From contig JALSRW010000542.1 of assembly GCA_026984595.1 (NCBI GenBank), positions 1 through 7,997 on the forward strand: 7,997 bases of DNA, in the 5' to 3' direction. The notes below the pieces were generated by a model. The model made no database searches. It was not told where the DNA came from and saw nothing but the letters and a program-made list of their open reading frames with translations. Source of the DNA: Alphaproteobacteria bacterium. Lineage in GTDB: Bacteria; Pseudomonadota; Alphaproteobacteria; Geminicoccales; Geminicoccaceae. Positions 1 through 6,270 of this stretch are shown one piece after another (position 1 is the stretch's first letter; each line of letters begins with the position of its first letter). Made by a program: the position numbers and the translations under genes.

Positions 1-190
1 GATCGAGGAAGACCGCATCGCCGCCGAACTGTTCGGCCAGCGGCCGGCCGGCGAGCTGATTGCGGCTGGAGCCCAGGAGCTGTTCGGCGGCGACGTTGAG
101 ATAGGCGAAGCGATCCGCCGCATCGACCATCAGCATCGCGCTCGGCAGATTGTCCAGAAGGATCCGAGGATCGCCCGGAGGTTCGTGCAT
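1..190 (-). CDS. ntrB: NtrB-like nitrogen-sensing histidine kinase, N-terminal PAS fragment (partial)
   Basis: Only the first 63 residues lie in the window; the gene runs off the left edge. The reading frame begins MHEPPGDPRILLDNLPSAML and continues with MVDAADRFAYLNVAAEQLLG (residues 21-40) and an LAGRPL segment (46-51). This is the pattern of a PAS domain: a short helix, a 'VD' strand, a 'N.AAE...G' helix, and a 'GRPL' turn. In Alphaproteobacteria this form and its position divergent from ispDF fit NtrB (GlnL), the cytoplasmic kinase that reads PII status and phosphorylates NtrC. The catalytic His and ATPase domains are outside the window, so another PAS kinase remains possible. The chosen ATG at 190 has only a weak GGGCGAG-like ribosome site; an in-frame ATG at 250 would add 20 residues without an obvious site. 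The dusB gene that often precedes ntrB is absent here. Confidence 0.66.
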   Translation of the reverse strand, partial: MHEPPGDPRILLDNLPSAMLMVDAADRFAYLNVAAEQLLGSSRNQLAGRPLAEQFGGDAVFLD

Positions 191-263
191 ACCCGTCTCG
201 CCCGAGAGGTGCCCAACAAGGAGGCAGCCAGCATCGACTGCCCAGAACATGTGCAGGAAGCAG

Positions 264-292
264 CAAATAGGAAACCGCGCGCATCGCCGCAA
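264..292 (-). promoter_or_regulatory. Possible weak sigma70-like promoter for the ntrB-like gene
   Basis: On the minus strand TTGCGG (292-287) and TATTTG (269-264) are separated by 17 bases. The boxes match the consensus only partly. Transcription would begin near 257, giving a leader of about 67 bases to the ATG at 190 and almost none to the alternative ATG at 250. This is a motif match only. Confidence 0.25.
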
Positions 293-298
293 GCGGGC

Positions 299-327
299 TT
301 GGCACCATCCGCCGGCCTTTCTATACC
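299..327 (+). promoter_or_regulatory. Sigma70-like promoter for ispDF-pncC
   Basis: TTGGCA (299-304) and TATACC (322-327) are spaced by exactly 17 bases, upstream of the ispDF ATG at 364. Initiation would fall near 334, leaving a leader of about 30 bases. It sits in the only sizeable gap (173 bases) between the divergent ntrB-like gene and ispDF. I see no recognisable operator in the rest of that gap. Confidence 0.5.
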
Positions 328-363
328 GGCAGCCGCCCCTGCCCTGTCGCGGATGATCCGCCG

Positions 364-1533
364 ATGTCCACCCTCGCTCTCGTGGTTGCCGCCGGATCGG
401 GCATGCGTGCCCCGGGGGAGCGCCCCAAGCAGTATCGCCTGCTGGGCGGCGAACCGGTGCTGCGGCGTACGATCCGTCGGCTATCTGCATGCAGCGCGAT
501 CGACGCCCTACGGGTGGTCATCGATCCCCGACATCGCGACTTCTACGAGGAAAGCGTGGGCGATCTCGATCTCCCGCCGCCGATCGCCGGCGGCGCGAGC
601 CGCCGGGAAAGCGTGCGACGCGGCCTCGAAGCGCTGGCCGGGGAAGCACCTGCCCGGGTTCTCGTCCACGATGCCGCCCGTCCCCTGGTTTCGCCACGGC
701 TCTGCAGCCGCGTCGCGGGCGCCCTGCGCGAGGCCGAGGCCGCCATTCCGGTGCTGCCGGTGACCGACAGCCTCCGGCGGGTTGCGGACGACCGCATCCG
801 CGAAGAGGTGTCCCGCGAGGGCGTGTATCGGGTACAGACGCCGCAGGGCTTCGCCTTCGGCGCCATCCTCGAGGCCCATCGCCGGGCGGTATCGGCGTCG
901 GCCACCGACGATTCGGCGATTGCCCTGGAAGCCGGGATGGAGGTCCACACGGTGCCGGGGGAGGAGGACAACATCAAGCTGACCCTGCCCGAGGATTTCG
1001 CACGCGCGGAGCGCATTCTGGCCGCCGAGCGGCCATGCTTCCGTACCGGCTTCGGCTACGATGTGCACGCTATCGATGCCACGCGGCCGCTCGTGCTGTG
1101 CGGGGTGACGATTCCCGACGCGCCGGGCCTCGCCGGACACAGCGACGCCGATGTGGGCCTGCACGCGCTCACCGATGCGCTGCTGGCGACCATCGGCGCC
1201 GGCGATATCGGCAGCCATTTCCCGCCCGGCGAGGAACGCTGGCGGAACGCGCCTTCCCACATCTTCCTCGAGCATGCGCGCAATCGGGTCGCGGCGGCCG
1301 GCGGGCGGATCGAGCATGTCGATGTGACCATCGTCTGCGAGGCGCCCCGCCTCGCTCCGCATCGCGCCGCCATGTGCGCGCGGATCGGCGATCTGCTCGG
1401 CCTGCCGCCGCGGGCGGTGAGCGTCAAGGCGACCACCAGCGAGGGGCTCGGCTTCACCGGCCGCCGCGAAGGCATCGCCGCCTATGCCGTGGCCACCGTC
1501 GGCCTGCCCCCGGGAGGGACCGATGTTCGATGA
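364..1533 (+). CDS. ispDF: Bifunctional IspDF: MEP cytidylyltransferase / MECDP synthase
   Basis: This 389-residue cytoplasmic enzyme carries two non-adjacent steps of the MEP isoprenoid pathway on one chain. IspD (about residues 1-225) transfers CMP to 2-C-methyl-D-erythritol 4-phosphate. It shows the nucleotide-binding AAGSGMR (9-15), PKQY (21-24), HDAARP (102-107), QTPQ (158-161), TDD (181-183) and NIKLT (203-207). IspF (about 228-384) cyclises the product to MEcPP. It shows GYDVHAID with metal ligands D233 and H235, HSDADVGLHALTDA with metal ligand H259, GAGDIGSHFPP (278-288), and the KATTSEGLGFTGR signature (355-367). Both active sites look intact and the length is normal for the fusion. 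A sigma70-like promoter lies just upstream, the ribosome site before ATG 364 is weak, and the 3' end overlaps pncC by 11 bases. Fused IspDF is typical of Alphaproteobacteria and Campylobacterota. Confidence 0.96.
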   Translation: MSTLALVVAAGSGMRAPGERPKQYRLLGGEPVLRRTIRRLSACSAIDALRVVIDPRHRDFYEESVGDLDLPPPIAGGASRRESVRRGLEALAGEAPARVLVHDAARPLVSPRLCSRVAGALREAEAAIPVLPVTDSLRRVADDRIREEVSREGVYRVQTPQGFAFGAILEAHRRAVSASATDDSAIALEAGMEVHTVPGEEDNIKLTLPEDFARAERILAAERPCFRTGFGYDVHAIDATRPLVLCGVTIPDAPGLAGHSDADVGLHALTDALLATIGAGDIGSHFPPGEERWRNAPSHIFLEHARNRVAAAGGRIEHVDVTIVCEAPRLAPHRAAMCARIGDLLGLPPRAVSVKATTSEGLGFTGRREGIAAYAVATVGLPPGGTDVR

Positions 1534-2029
1534 CGAGCTGCTGGCGCTGGCCCGACGGGTTCTCGAACGCTGCCGCGGAACGGGGCTGCGTCTGGCCGCC
1601 GCCGAATCCTGCACGGGCGGCCTGGTGATCGGCTGCCTGACCGAGATCCCCGGCTCCTCCGATGTGGTGGACCGGGGCTATGTGACCTACTCCGATGCCG
1701 CCAAGCAGGAGATGCTGGGGGTGCGGAGCGAAAGTCTCGCCCGTTTCGGCGCGGTCAGCGAGATCGTCGCCCGCGAGATGGCCGAAGGGGCGCTGGCCCG
1801 AAGCGGCGCCGATCTGGCGGTGGCGGTGACCGGGATCGCCGGCCCCGGCGGCGGCACCCCGGACAAGCCCGTGGGGCTCGTCCATTTCGCGGCATTGCGC
1901 CGGGGCGATCCCGCCCGTCATCAGCAGTATGTGTTCACCGGCGATCGGCGGGAGGTGCGCCTGGCGGCGGTCCGCACCGCACTGGCGATGCTCGCCGAAC
2001 GCGCCGAAGGTTCGCCGATCCTGGTCTGA
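1523..2029 (+). CDS. pncC: Nicotinamide-nucleotide amidohydrolase (CinA C-terminal family)
   Basis: This 168-residue stand-alone CinA C-terminal domain should hydrolyse nicotinamide mononucleotide to nicotinate mononucleotide and ammonia, returning NMN (for example from DNA ligase) to NAD synthesis. Visible motifs are AAAESCTGG (25-33, including the nucleophile-bearing ES segment), RGYVTYSDAAK (51-61), GAVSEIVAREMAEGAL (76-91), and the signature AVTGIAGPGGGTPDKPVG (101-118). The N-terminal molybdopterin-binding-like domain of full CinA is missing, as in E. coli PncC. I chose ATG 1523 because GGGAGG lies just ahead (1512-1517) and the start matches the family; an upstream in-frame start at 1484 would extend deeper into ispDF. 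The 11-base overlap with ispDF implies translational coupling in one transcript. Physiological activity is inferred from the family. Confidence 0.93.
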   Translation: MFDDELLALARRVLERCRGTGLRLAAAESCTGGLVIGCLTEIPGSSDVVDRGYVTYSDAAKQEMLGVRSESLARFGAVSEIVAREMAEGALARSGADLAVAVTGIAGPGGGTPDKPVGLVHFAALRRGDPARHQQYVFTGDRREVRLAAVRTALAMLAERAEGSPILV

Positions 2030-2042
2030 TCTGCCGGGGCGC

Positions 2043-2071
2043 GAGCGCGGCTTCAGCCGCCGGTGACGCTC
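2043..2071. terminator. Stop-overlapping inverted repeat between pncC and moaA
   Basis: GCGGCT (2047-2052) and AGCCGC (2055-2060) form a compact hairpin, best drawn as five pairs with a TTCA loop. An outer GAGCG (2043-2047) / CGCTC (2067-2071) pairing is an alternative. The moaA stop (2053-2055 on the opposite strand) lies in the loop. There is no T-tract on either side, so intrinsic termination is uncertain. The moaA side encodes the conserved C-terminus, so part of the symmetry may be coincidental. Confidence 0.3.
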
Positions 2072-3045
2072 ATATGGCGGCCGAGTGCGGGGCGATTGTG
2101 GCGACGATCGATGACGAAATCGTGCCCCTTGGGCTTGCGGGCGATGCCCTCGCGGATCGCCGCGATCAGCAGCGCATCGCTCTCCGAGGCCCGCAGCACC
2201 TCGCGCAGCTCCACCTTGTCCTCCTGACCGAGGCACATGAACATGGTGCCCGTACAGGTGATCCGCACGCGGTTGCAGGATTCGCAGAAATTGTGGGTGA
2301 GCGGGGTGATGAAGCCCAGCCTGCCGCCGGTCTCCTCGACCCGTACATAGCGTGCCGGGCCGCCGGTCCGCCACGGAATGTCGGTCAGCGTCCAGCGCTC
2401 CTCGAGCCGCGCCCGGACCTCCGAGAGCGGGAGATACTGCTCGACCCGGTCCCCTTCCACCTCGCCCAGCGGCATGGTCTCGATCAGCGTCAGGTCGAAT
2501 CCTTCCGCGCCGCACCAGGCGATCATCCGGTCGAACTCGTCCTCGTTGACCCCCTTGAGTGCCACCATGTTGATCTTGATGGCGAGACCGGCCGCCTTGG
2601 CCGCCTCGATGCCGGCCATCACCTTGTCGAACTTCCCCCAGCGAGTGATCGCCTCGAAGCGCTCGCGGGACAGGGTGTCCAGCGAGACGTTGATGCGCCG
2701 CACCCCGGCGGCGGCGAGCTCGGTGGCGAAACGCGAAAGCTGGCTGCCGTTGGTGGTCAGCGTCAGTTCCTCGAGGCGGCCGTGCCCGAGACGGCGACCG
2801 AGCTCGTGAACCAGCCACATCACGTTGCGCCGCACGAGCGGCTCGCCGCCGGTGAGGCGGATCTTGCGCACGCCGAGGGCGATGAAGGCATCCGCCAGGC
2901 GCAGCAGCTCCTCCAAGGTGAGCAGGTCGCGCTTGGGCAGGAAGGTCATGTTCTCGGCCATGCAGTAGACGCAGCGGAAATCGCAGCGATCCGTCACCGA
3001 GATGCGGATGTAGCTGACCTCTCGTCCGAATGGATCGACCAGCAT
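2053..3045 (-). CDS. moaA: GTP 3',8-cyclase MoaA (molybdenum cofactor synthesis)
   Basis: This radical SAM enzyme converts GTP to 3',8-cyclo-7,8-dihydro-GTP, the first step of molybdopterin synthesis. From the chosen start the protein has 330 residues, the normal family size. The N-terminal cluster motif is CDFRCVYC (C21, C25, C28), followed by the SAM-binding TGGEPL (65-70), TTNG (97-100) and NVSLDTL (119-125). The second, substrate-binding cluster is C254, C257 and C271 in CESCNRVR...FMCLG. The chain ends in GG, the conserved C-terminal pair needed for activity. The ATG at 3045 is preferred because AGGGAG (3060-3055) sits nine bases upstream and it gives the usual short lead to the first cysteine. 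In-frame ATGs at 3075 and 3105 exist, but the latter overlaps the likely -10 box. No other moa gene is near. It converges on pncC and diverges from nadK. Confidence 0.95.
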   Translation of the reverse strand: MLVDPFGREVSYIRISVTDRCDFRCVYCMAENMTFLPKRDLLTLEELLRLADAFIALGVRKIRLTGGEPLVRRNVMWLVHELGRRLGHGRLEELTLTTNGSQLSRFATELAAAGVRRINVSLDTLSRERFEAITRWGKFDKVMAGIEAAKAAGLAIKINMVALKGVNEDEFDRMIAWCGAEGFDLTLIETMPLGEVEGDRVEQYLPLSEVRARLEERWTLTDIPWRTGGPARYVRVEETGGRLGFITPLTHNFCESCNRVRITCTGTMFMCLGQEDKVELREVLRASESDALLIAAIREGIARKPKGHDFVIDRRHNRPALGRHMSVTGG

Positions 3046-3103
3046 GGCGTCGGGCTCCCTGGCGCGGGCGGGCATGGCCGCACAGCCTTCTTGTCCGGCG
3101 GAC

Positions 3104-3132
3104 ATCCTAGAAAGATCTGGCGGGTTTGTGAA
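3104..3132 (-). promoter_or_regulatory. Sigma70-like promoter for moaA
   Basis: On the minus strand TTCACA (3132-3127) and TAGGAT (3109-3104) are 17 bases apart. The predicted start of transcription, near 3097, is compatible with the ATG at 3045 or 3075. It excludes the ATG at 3105, which lies inside the -10 region. I see no molybdenum-cofactor riboswitch-like structure in the short leader, though I could not fold it. Confidence 0.45.
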
Positions 3133-3177
3133 TGGCGTGTATGCCTTGGGCACGCAGCCCGGGGATGTCGCTAGAGC

Positions 3178-3184
3178 GGGGGAA
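3178..3184 (+). promoter_or_regulatory. Ribosome binding site supporting a GTG start for nadK
   Basis: GGGGGAA ends seven bases before GTG 3192. The upstream in-frame ATG at 3165 has only a GGGG run directly abutting it, too close to serve. This site decides the nadK start. Confidence 0.55.
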
Positions 3185-3191
3185 ACCTGTC

Positions 3192-3950
3192 GTGCGCATA
3201 AGCTTTCGTGCCGCGCGCTCGCAGGAAGCGCAGCGGGCGCTGGAGGAGCTGACGGCCCGTTACGGCAACCTGCCGATCGACGAAGCCGATCTGATCGTCG
3301 CTCTCGGCGGCGACGGTTTCATGCTGGAGACGCTGCACGGCTTCCTCGACAAACGCCTGCCCATCTACGGCATGAACCTGGGCACCGTCGGCTTTCTCCT
3401 GAACAGCTACCGTCCGGACGGGCTGCTGGAGCGGATCGCGGTGGCCACCCCGGTCGATCTCCATCCCCTGCGGATGCGGGCCGAGCTGGGCGATGGCAGC
3501 GAGGTCGGCAGTCTCGGGATCAACGAGGTTTCGGTGTTCCGGGAGACCCGCCAGGCGGCGCGGCTGGCGGTCGATATCGACGGGGTGTGCCGCATGCCGG
3601 AACTGGTCTGCGACGGCATCCTGATCGCCACTCCGGCCGGCAGTACCGCCTACAACCTCTCGGCCCACGGCCCGATCATTCCGCTCGGCGCCAATCTGCT
3701 GGCACTGACGCCGATCAGCGCCTTCCGCCCGCGCCGCTGGCGGGGGGCGCTGCTACCCAGCCGGACCCGTTTCTGCGTGCGGGTTCTCGATCCCGAGAAG
3801 CGGCCGGTGAGCGCGGTGGCCGACTACACCGAGGTGCGCGACGTGCATGCCATCCATGTCTGGGAGGACCGCTCCATCTCCTTCCGGCTCTTGTTCGACC
3901 CCGAGCACAATCTCGAGGAGCGCATCCTCAAGGAGCAGTTCATCCCGTGA
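3192..3950 (+). CDS. nadK: NAD kinase
   Basis: NadK phosphorylates NAD (using ATP or polyphosphate) to NADP in the cytoplasm. With a GTG start the protein has 252 residues, the short form usual in Alphaproteobacteria. It shows VALGGDGFMLETLH (36-49, containing the GGDG motif and its catalytic Asp), GMNLGTVGFLLN (60-71), the NEVSVFRETRQAARL segment (111-125), and DGILIATPAGSTAYNLSAHG (141-160), the glycine-rich NAD-binding region. The N-terminus VRISFRAARSQEAQ aligns with the family start of a short strand before '.A..A...L...YGN'. The alternative ATGs at 3132 and 3165 add 20 or 9 residues that do not resemble the family. It diverges from moaA, and I found no convincing promoter for it in the shared gap. 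Its stop codon directly abuts that of apt. Together with pncC it touches NAD(P) metabolism, though the two are not in one operon. Confidence 0.95.
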   Translation: MRISFRAARSQEAQRALEELTARYGNLPIDEADLIVALGGDGFMLETLHGFLDKRLPIYGMNLGTVGFLLNSYRPDGLLERIAVATPVDLHPLRMRAELGDGSEVGSLGINEVSVFRETRQAARLAVDIDGVCRMPELVCDGILIATPAGSTAYNLSAHGPIIPLGANLLALTPISAFRPRRWRGALLPSRTRFCVRVLDPEKRPVSAVADYTEVRDVHAIHVWEDRSISFRLLFDPEHNLEERILKEQFIP

Positions 3951-3966
3951 TCAGGCCGGGAACTGC
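3935..3966. terminator. Inverted repeat spanning the abutting nadK and apt stop codons
   Basis: GCAGTT (3935-3940) pairs with AACTGC (3961-3966), and CCCG (3944-3947) with CGGG (3957-3960), leaving a CAT bulge and a nine-base loop. Both stop codons fall in the loop as the palindrome TGATCA. No T-tract follows on either strand. It may act as a shared bidirectional 3' end or RNA stabiliser, but it is made entirely of coding sequence. Confidence 0.35.
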
Positions 3967-4466
3967 AGCAGCGCGGTGCTCGGCACACCGAGCTGGGTTC
4001 GACCGCCGAGCCCCAGGAGCTCGATCAGGAACAGGCCGCCCACCACCTCGGCACCGACCTTTTCGAGCAGTTCGACGGTGGCCCGCGCGGTACCTCCGGT
4101 GGCGATGAGATCGTCGACCACCAGCACCCGGCTGCCCGGAGCCACCAGCCCGTCGGCGAGCTGCAGGGTGTCGCTGCCATATTCGAGATCGTAGGAATGG
4201 CTGACCACGGTTCCCGGCAGCTTGCCGAGCTTGCGCACCATGACGAAACCGATGCCGAGCTCGAGCGCCAGCGGTGCCGCCAACAGGAAGCCCCGCGATT
4301 CGATGGCGGCGAGGCATCGGGGTGCGAAGGCGCGGGCCGCCTCGGCCATGCGGTCGATGGTTTCGCGCCAGGCTTTCGGGTCGATCAACAGGGTCGAGAT
4401 GTCGTAGAAGAGGATCCCCGGCTTCGGAAAATCAGGGATTTTACGAATGCGCGCAGCCAAATCCAT
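3951..4466 (-). CDS. apt: Adenine phosphoribosyltransferase
   Basis: Apt joins adenine to PRPP to give AMP in purine salvage. The 171-residue protein has the family N-terminus MDLAARIRKIPDFPKPGILF with DISTLL (22-27). It also has ESRGF (56-60), RKLGKLPG (78-85), DLEYG (93-97), and the PRPP-binding loop VLVVDDLIATGGT (114-126). Length and motifs are normal for a type I phosphoribosyltransferase. I chose ATG 4466 because GAGAGG (4480-4475) lies eight bases upstream and the frame further upstream is a mere antisense extension through the DUF192 gene. The start faces that of the DUF192 gene with only 37 bases between, so promoters for one probably lie inside the other. The end meets nadK with no spacer. 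Confidence 0.95.
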   Translation of the reverse strand: MDLAARIRKIPDFPKPGILFYDISTLLIDPKAWRETIDRMAEAARAFAPRCLAAIESRGFLLAAPLALELGIGFVMVRKLGKLPGTVVSHSYDLEYGSDTLQLADGLVAPGSRVLVVDDLIATGGTARATVELLEKVGAEVVGGLFLIELLGLGGRTQLGVPSTALLQFPA

Positions 4467-4503
4467 CGCACCATCCTCTCGGCGGACCGCCCCGCCAGGC
4501 CTG

Positions 4504-5016
4504 ATGCCACGCCTCGCGGCCGTCGCCAAGTCGGCGCCCGTACTGCTCTTCCTCCTGGCGACGATGCTCCTTCCCTGGTTCGGCCGCTTCGGCACGCCAC
4601 CGGCCCTGGCCCGTGCGGAGAACGACGTCACCTTTCCGGTCACCCGCGGCACCCTGGTGACCTCCAAGGGCCGCTTCCGCCTGTTCCTGGAGTTCGCCGC
4701 CACCTCCGCCCAGCGCGCCCATGGTCTGATGTTCCGCCGATCCCTGCCGGAAGGTTTCGGCATGCTGTTCGATTTCGGCGCCACCGGCGCGGTGGCGATG
4801 TGGATGAAGAACACCCTGATCCCGCTCGACATGTTGTTCTTCGATGCGCGTGGCCGGGTGGTGGGGCTGATCGCCGATGCCGAGCCGTTGTCGGAGAAGG
4901 TGTTGTCGCCCGGGGTACCGGCCCGCGCCGTGCTCGAGCTGCCGGCGGGCTCGATCGCCCGCTACGGGGTACGGATCGGCGATGTGCTCGAGCACCGGAT
5001 GTTCGAAAACGGCTGA
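4504..5016 (+). CDS. Exported DUF192 family protein
   Basis: This 170-residue protein belongs to the DUF192 family, whose biochemical function is unknown. Residues 1-39 look like a signal peptide: MPRLAAVAK as a positive n-region, SAPVLLFLLATMLLPWFG as the hydrophobic core, and an ALARA cleavage site before END. The mature part carries the family hallmarks: RAHGLMFRRSLPEGFGMLF (71-89), then VAMWMKNTLIPLDMLFFD (97-114) and a late GVRIGD segment (155-160). The protein is therefore probably periplasmic or lipid-free exported. ATG 4504 gives a normal signal peptide but has only a weak AGG ahead. ATG 4447 is an alternative that adds 19 residues and would overlap the apt start by 20 bases. It diverges from apt and converges on the aminotransferase. 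No function can be assigned from the context. Confidence 0.9.
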   Translation: MPRLAAVAKSAPVLLFLLATMLLPWFGRFGTPPALARAENDVTFPVTRGTLVTSKGRFRLFLEFAATSAQRAHGLMFRRSLPEGFGMLFDFGATGAVAMWMKNTLIPLDMLFFDARGRVVGLIADAEPLSEKVLSPGVPARAVLELPAGSIARYGVRIGDVLEHRMFENG

Positions 5017-5048
5017 TCCGGCCCGCCCTGCTCACCCGGTCAGCCGTT
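5008..5048. terminator. Bulged 13-bp inverted repeat at the DUF192/aminotransferase junction, probable bidirectional terminator
   Basis: AACGGCTGA-T-CCGG (5008-5021) is mirrored by CCGG-TCAGCCGTT (5036-5048). This gives nine plus four pairs with a single bulged T and a 14-base loop. It is the strongest hairpin seen between convergent genes in the window. The left arm holds the DUF192 stop codon; the aminotransferase stop is in the loop. No T-run follows, so it would be an I-shaped terminator or a 3'-end stabiliser for both transcripts. Confidence 0.5.
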
Positions 5049-6237
5049 CGCAGGCGCGGATGATGCGCCGGCAGGCCTCCTCGAGCAGTTCGGTGGCGGT
5101 GGCATACGAGATCCGGAAATGGGGATCGAGCCCGAAGGCGGCACCATGGACCACCGCCACCCCGGCATCCTCGAGGAGATAGCGGGCGAACTGCTCACTG
5201 TCGGCGATCGGCCGGCCGCCCGGCGGCCGTCTCCCGATCACCCCCGCGCAGCTCGGATAGACATAGAACGCCCCTTCCGGCTTCGGGCAGGAAAGCCCCG
5301 GCGCCTCGTTCAGCATCGCCACCACCAGATCGCGGCGTTCGCGGAACACCCGGTTGCGCTCGGCGAGGAAGCCCTGATCCCCGTCGAGGGCGGCGACGGC
5401 CGCCGCCTGGCTGATGGAACAGGGATTGGAGGTGCTCTGGCTCTGGATGGTGGCCATTGCCTTGATCAGCTCGCGCGGGCCTCCGGCATAGCCGATCCGC
5501 CAGCCGGTCATGGCGTAGGCCTTGGAGACGCCGTTGACGGTGAGCGTGCGGGGCTTCAGGTCGGGCGCCACCTGGGCGATGGTGGTGAAGTGGAAATCAT
5601 CGTAGACGAGATGCTCGTACATGTCGTCGGTCATCACCCGCACCTGCGGATGGGCCCGCAACACCTCGGCGAGGGCTTCGAGTTCCTCGCGGCGATAGGC
5701 GGCGCCGGTGGGGTTGCTCGGCGAATTGAGAACCAGCCATTTGGTGCGTGGCGTGATGGCCCGGGCCAGGGCTTCGGGCTGTAGCTTGAACCCCTGTTCG
5801 GCGGGACAGGCGACGAACACCGGCTCGCCGCCGGCCAGCCGCACCATGTCGGGATAGGAGACCCAGTAGGGAGCCGGGATCACCACCTCGTCGCCGGCGT
5901 CGAGGGTGGCCATGAAGGCGTTGTAGAGGACCTGCTTGCCGCCGGCGCCGACGGTGATCTCCGAAGGTTCGTAGTCGAGCCCGTTCTCGCGCCGGAACTT
6001 GCGGGCGATCGCCGCCTTGAGCTCGGGCGTGCCGTCGACATTGGTGTATTTGGTCTCACCGCGGCGGATGGCGGCGATGGCCGCCTCCTTCACATGGTCG
6101 GGAGTGTCGAAATCGGGCTCGCCGGCACCGAGACCGATGATATCGCGGCCGGCCGCCCTGAGTTCCCGGGCGAGATTGGTGACGGCCATGGTCGGTGACG
6201 GCTTGATGCGCGACAGGCTGGTGGCGAGAAAGCCCAT
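5032..6237 (-). CDS. aatA: Pyridoxal-phosphate aspartate aminotransferase (class I, subgroup Ib)
   Basis: This 401-residue cytosolic enzyme should transfer the amino group between aspartate and 2-oxoglutarate; prephenate is a possible extra substrate in this subgroup. It shows GAGEPDFDTP (37-46), YTNVDGTPELK (64-74), GGKQ (99-102), PAPYWVSYPDM (121-131), SPSNPTG (172-178, the PLP-ring Asn), DDMYEHLVYD (204-213), SKAYAMTGWRIGY with the Schiff-base lysine K239 (238-250), and FRISYAT with the substrate-carboxylate arginine R375 (374-380). The length is standard. GGAGGGG (6249-6243) lies five bases before the ATG, a strong ribosome site. The gene follows rcdA after 33 bases on the same strand, so co-transcription is likely. 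Exact substrate specificity cannot be read from sequence alone; the gene symbol follows common usage for this family. Confidence 0.92.
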   Translation of the reverse strand: MGFLATSLSRIKPSPTMAVTNLARELRAAGRDIIGLGAGEPDFDTPDHVKEAAIAAIRRGETKYTNVDGTPELKAAIARKFRRENGLDYEPSEITVGAGGKQVLYNAFMATLDAGDEVVIPAPYWVSYPDMVRLAGGEPVFVACPAEQGFKLQPEALARAITPRTKWLVLNSPSNPTGAAYRREELEALAEVLRAHPQVRVMTDDMYEHLVYDDFHFTTIAQVAPDLKPRTLTVNGVSKAYAMTGWRIGYAGGPRELIKAMATIQSQSTSNPCSISQAAAVAALDGDQGFLAERNRVFRERRDLVVAMLNEAPGLSCPKPEGAFYVYPSCAGVIGRRPPGGRPIADSEQFARYLLEDAGVAVVHGAAFGLDPHFRISYATATELLEEACRRIIRACERLTG

Positions 6238-6270
6238 ATCGACCCCTCCGGCGATCGTTGCCGGGCCACT

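Noticed and set aside
508..1614. Long minus-strand open frame opposite ispDF, and the plus-strand frame 489-1628
   Set aside because: Both are shadows of ispDF; their products are Arg-, Ala- and Gly-rich without domains.
2074..3174. Long open frame of 366 codons antisense to moaA, plus strand
   Set aside because: It is the mirror of an intact moaA with all its motifs. GC-rich codon bias keeps the opposite strand free of stops, and the translation is low-complexity with no family resemblance.
3146..3175. Possible nadK promoter TTGGGC-N18-GCTAGA
   Set aside because: Poor -10 box and a predicted start that would remove the nadK ribosome site.
3951..4832. 293-residue version of Apt with a long N-terminal extension
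   Set aside because: The extra 122 residues are antisense to the DUF192 gene. The true start at 4466 has its own ribosome site and the exact family N-terminus.
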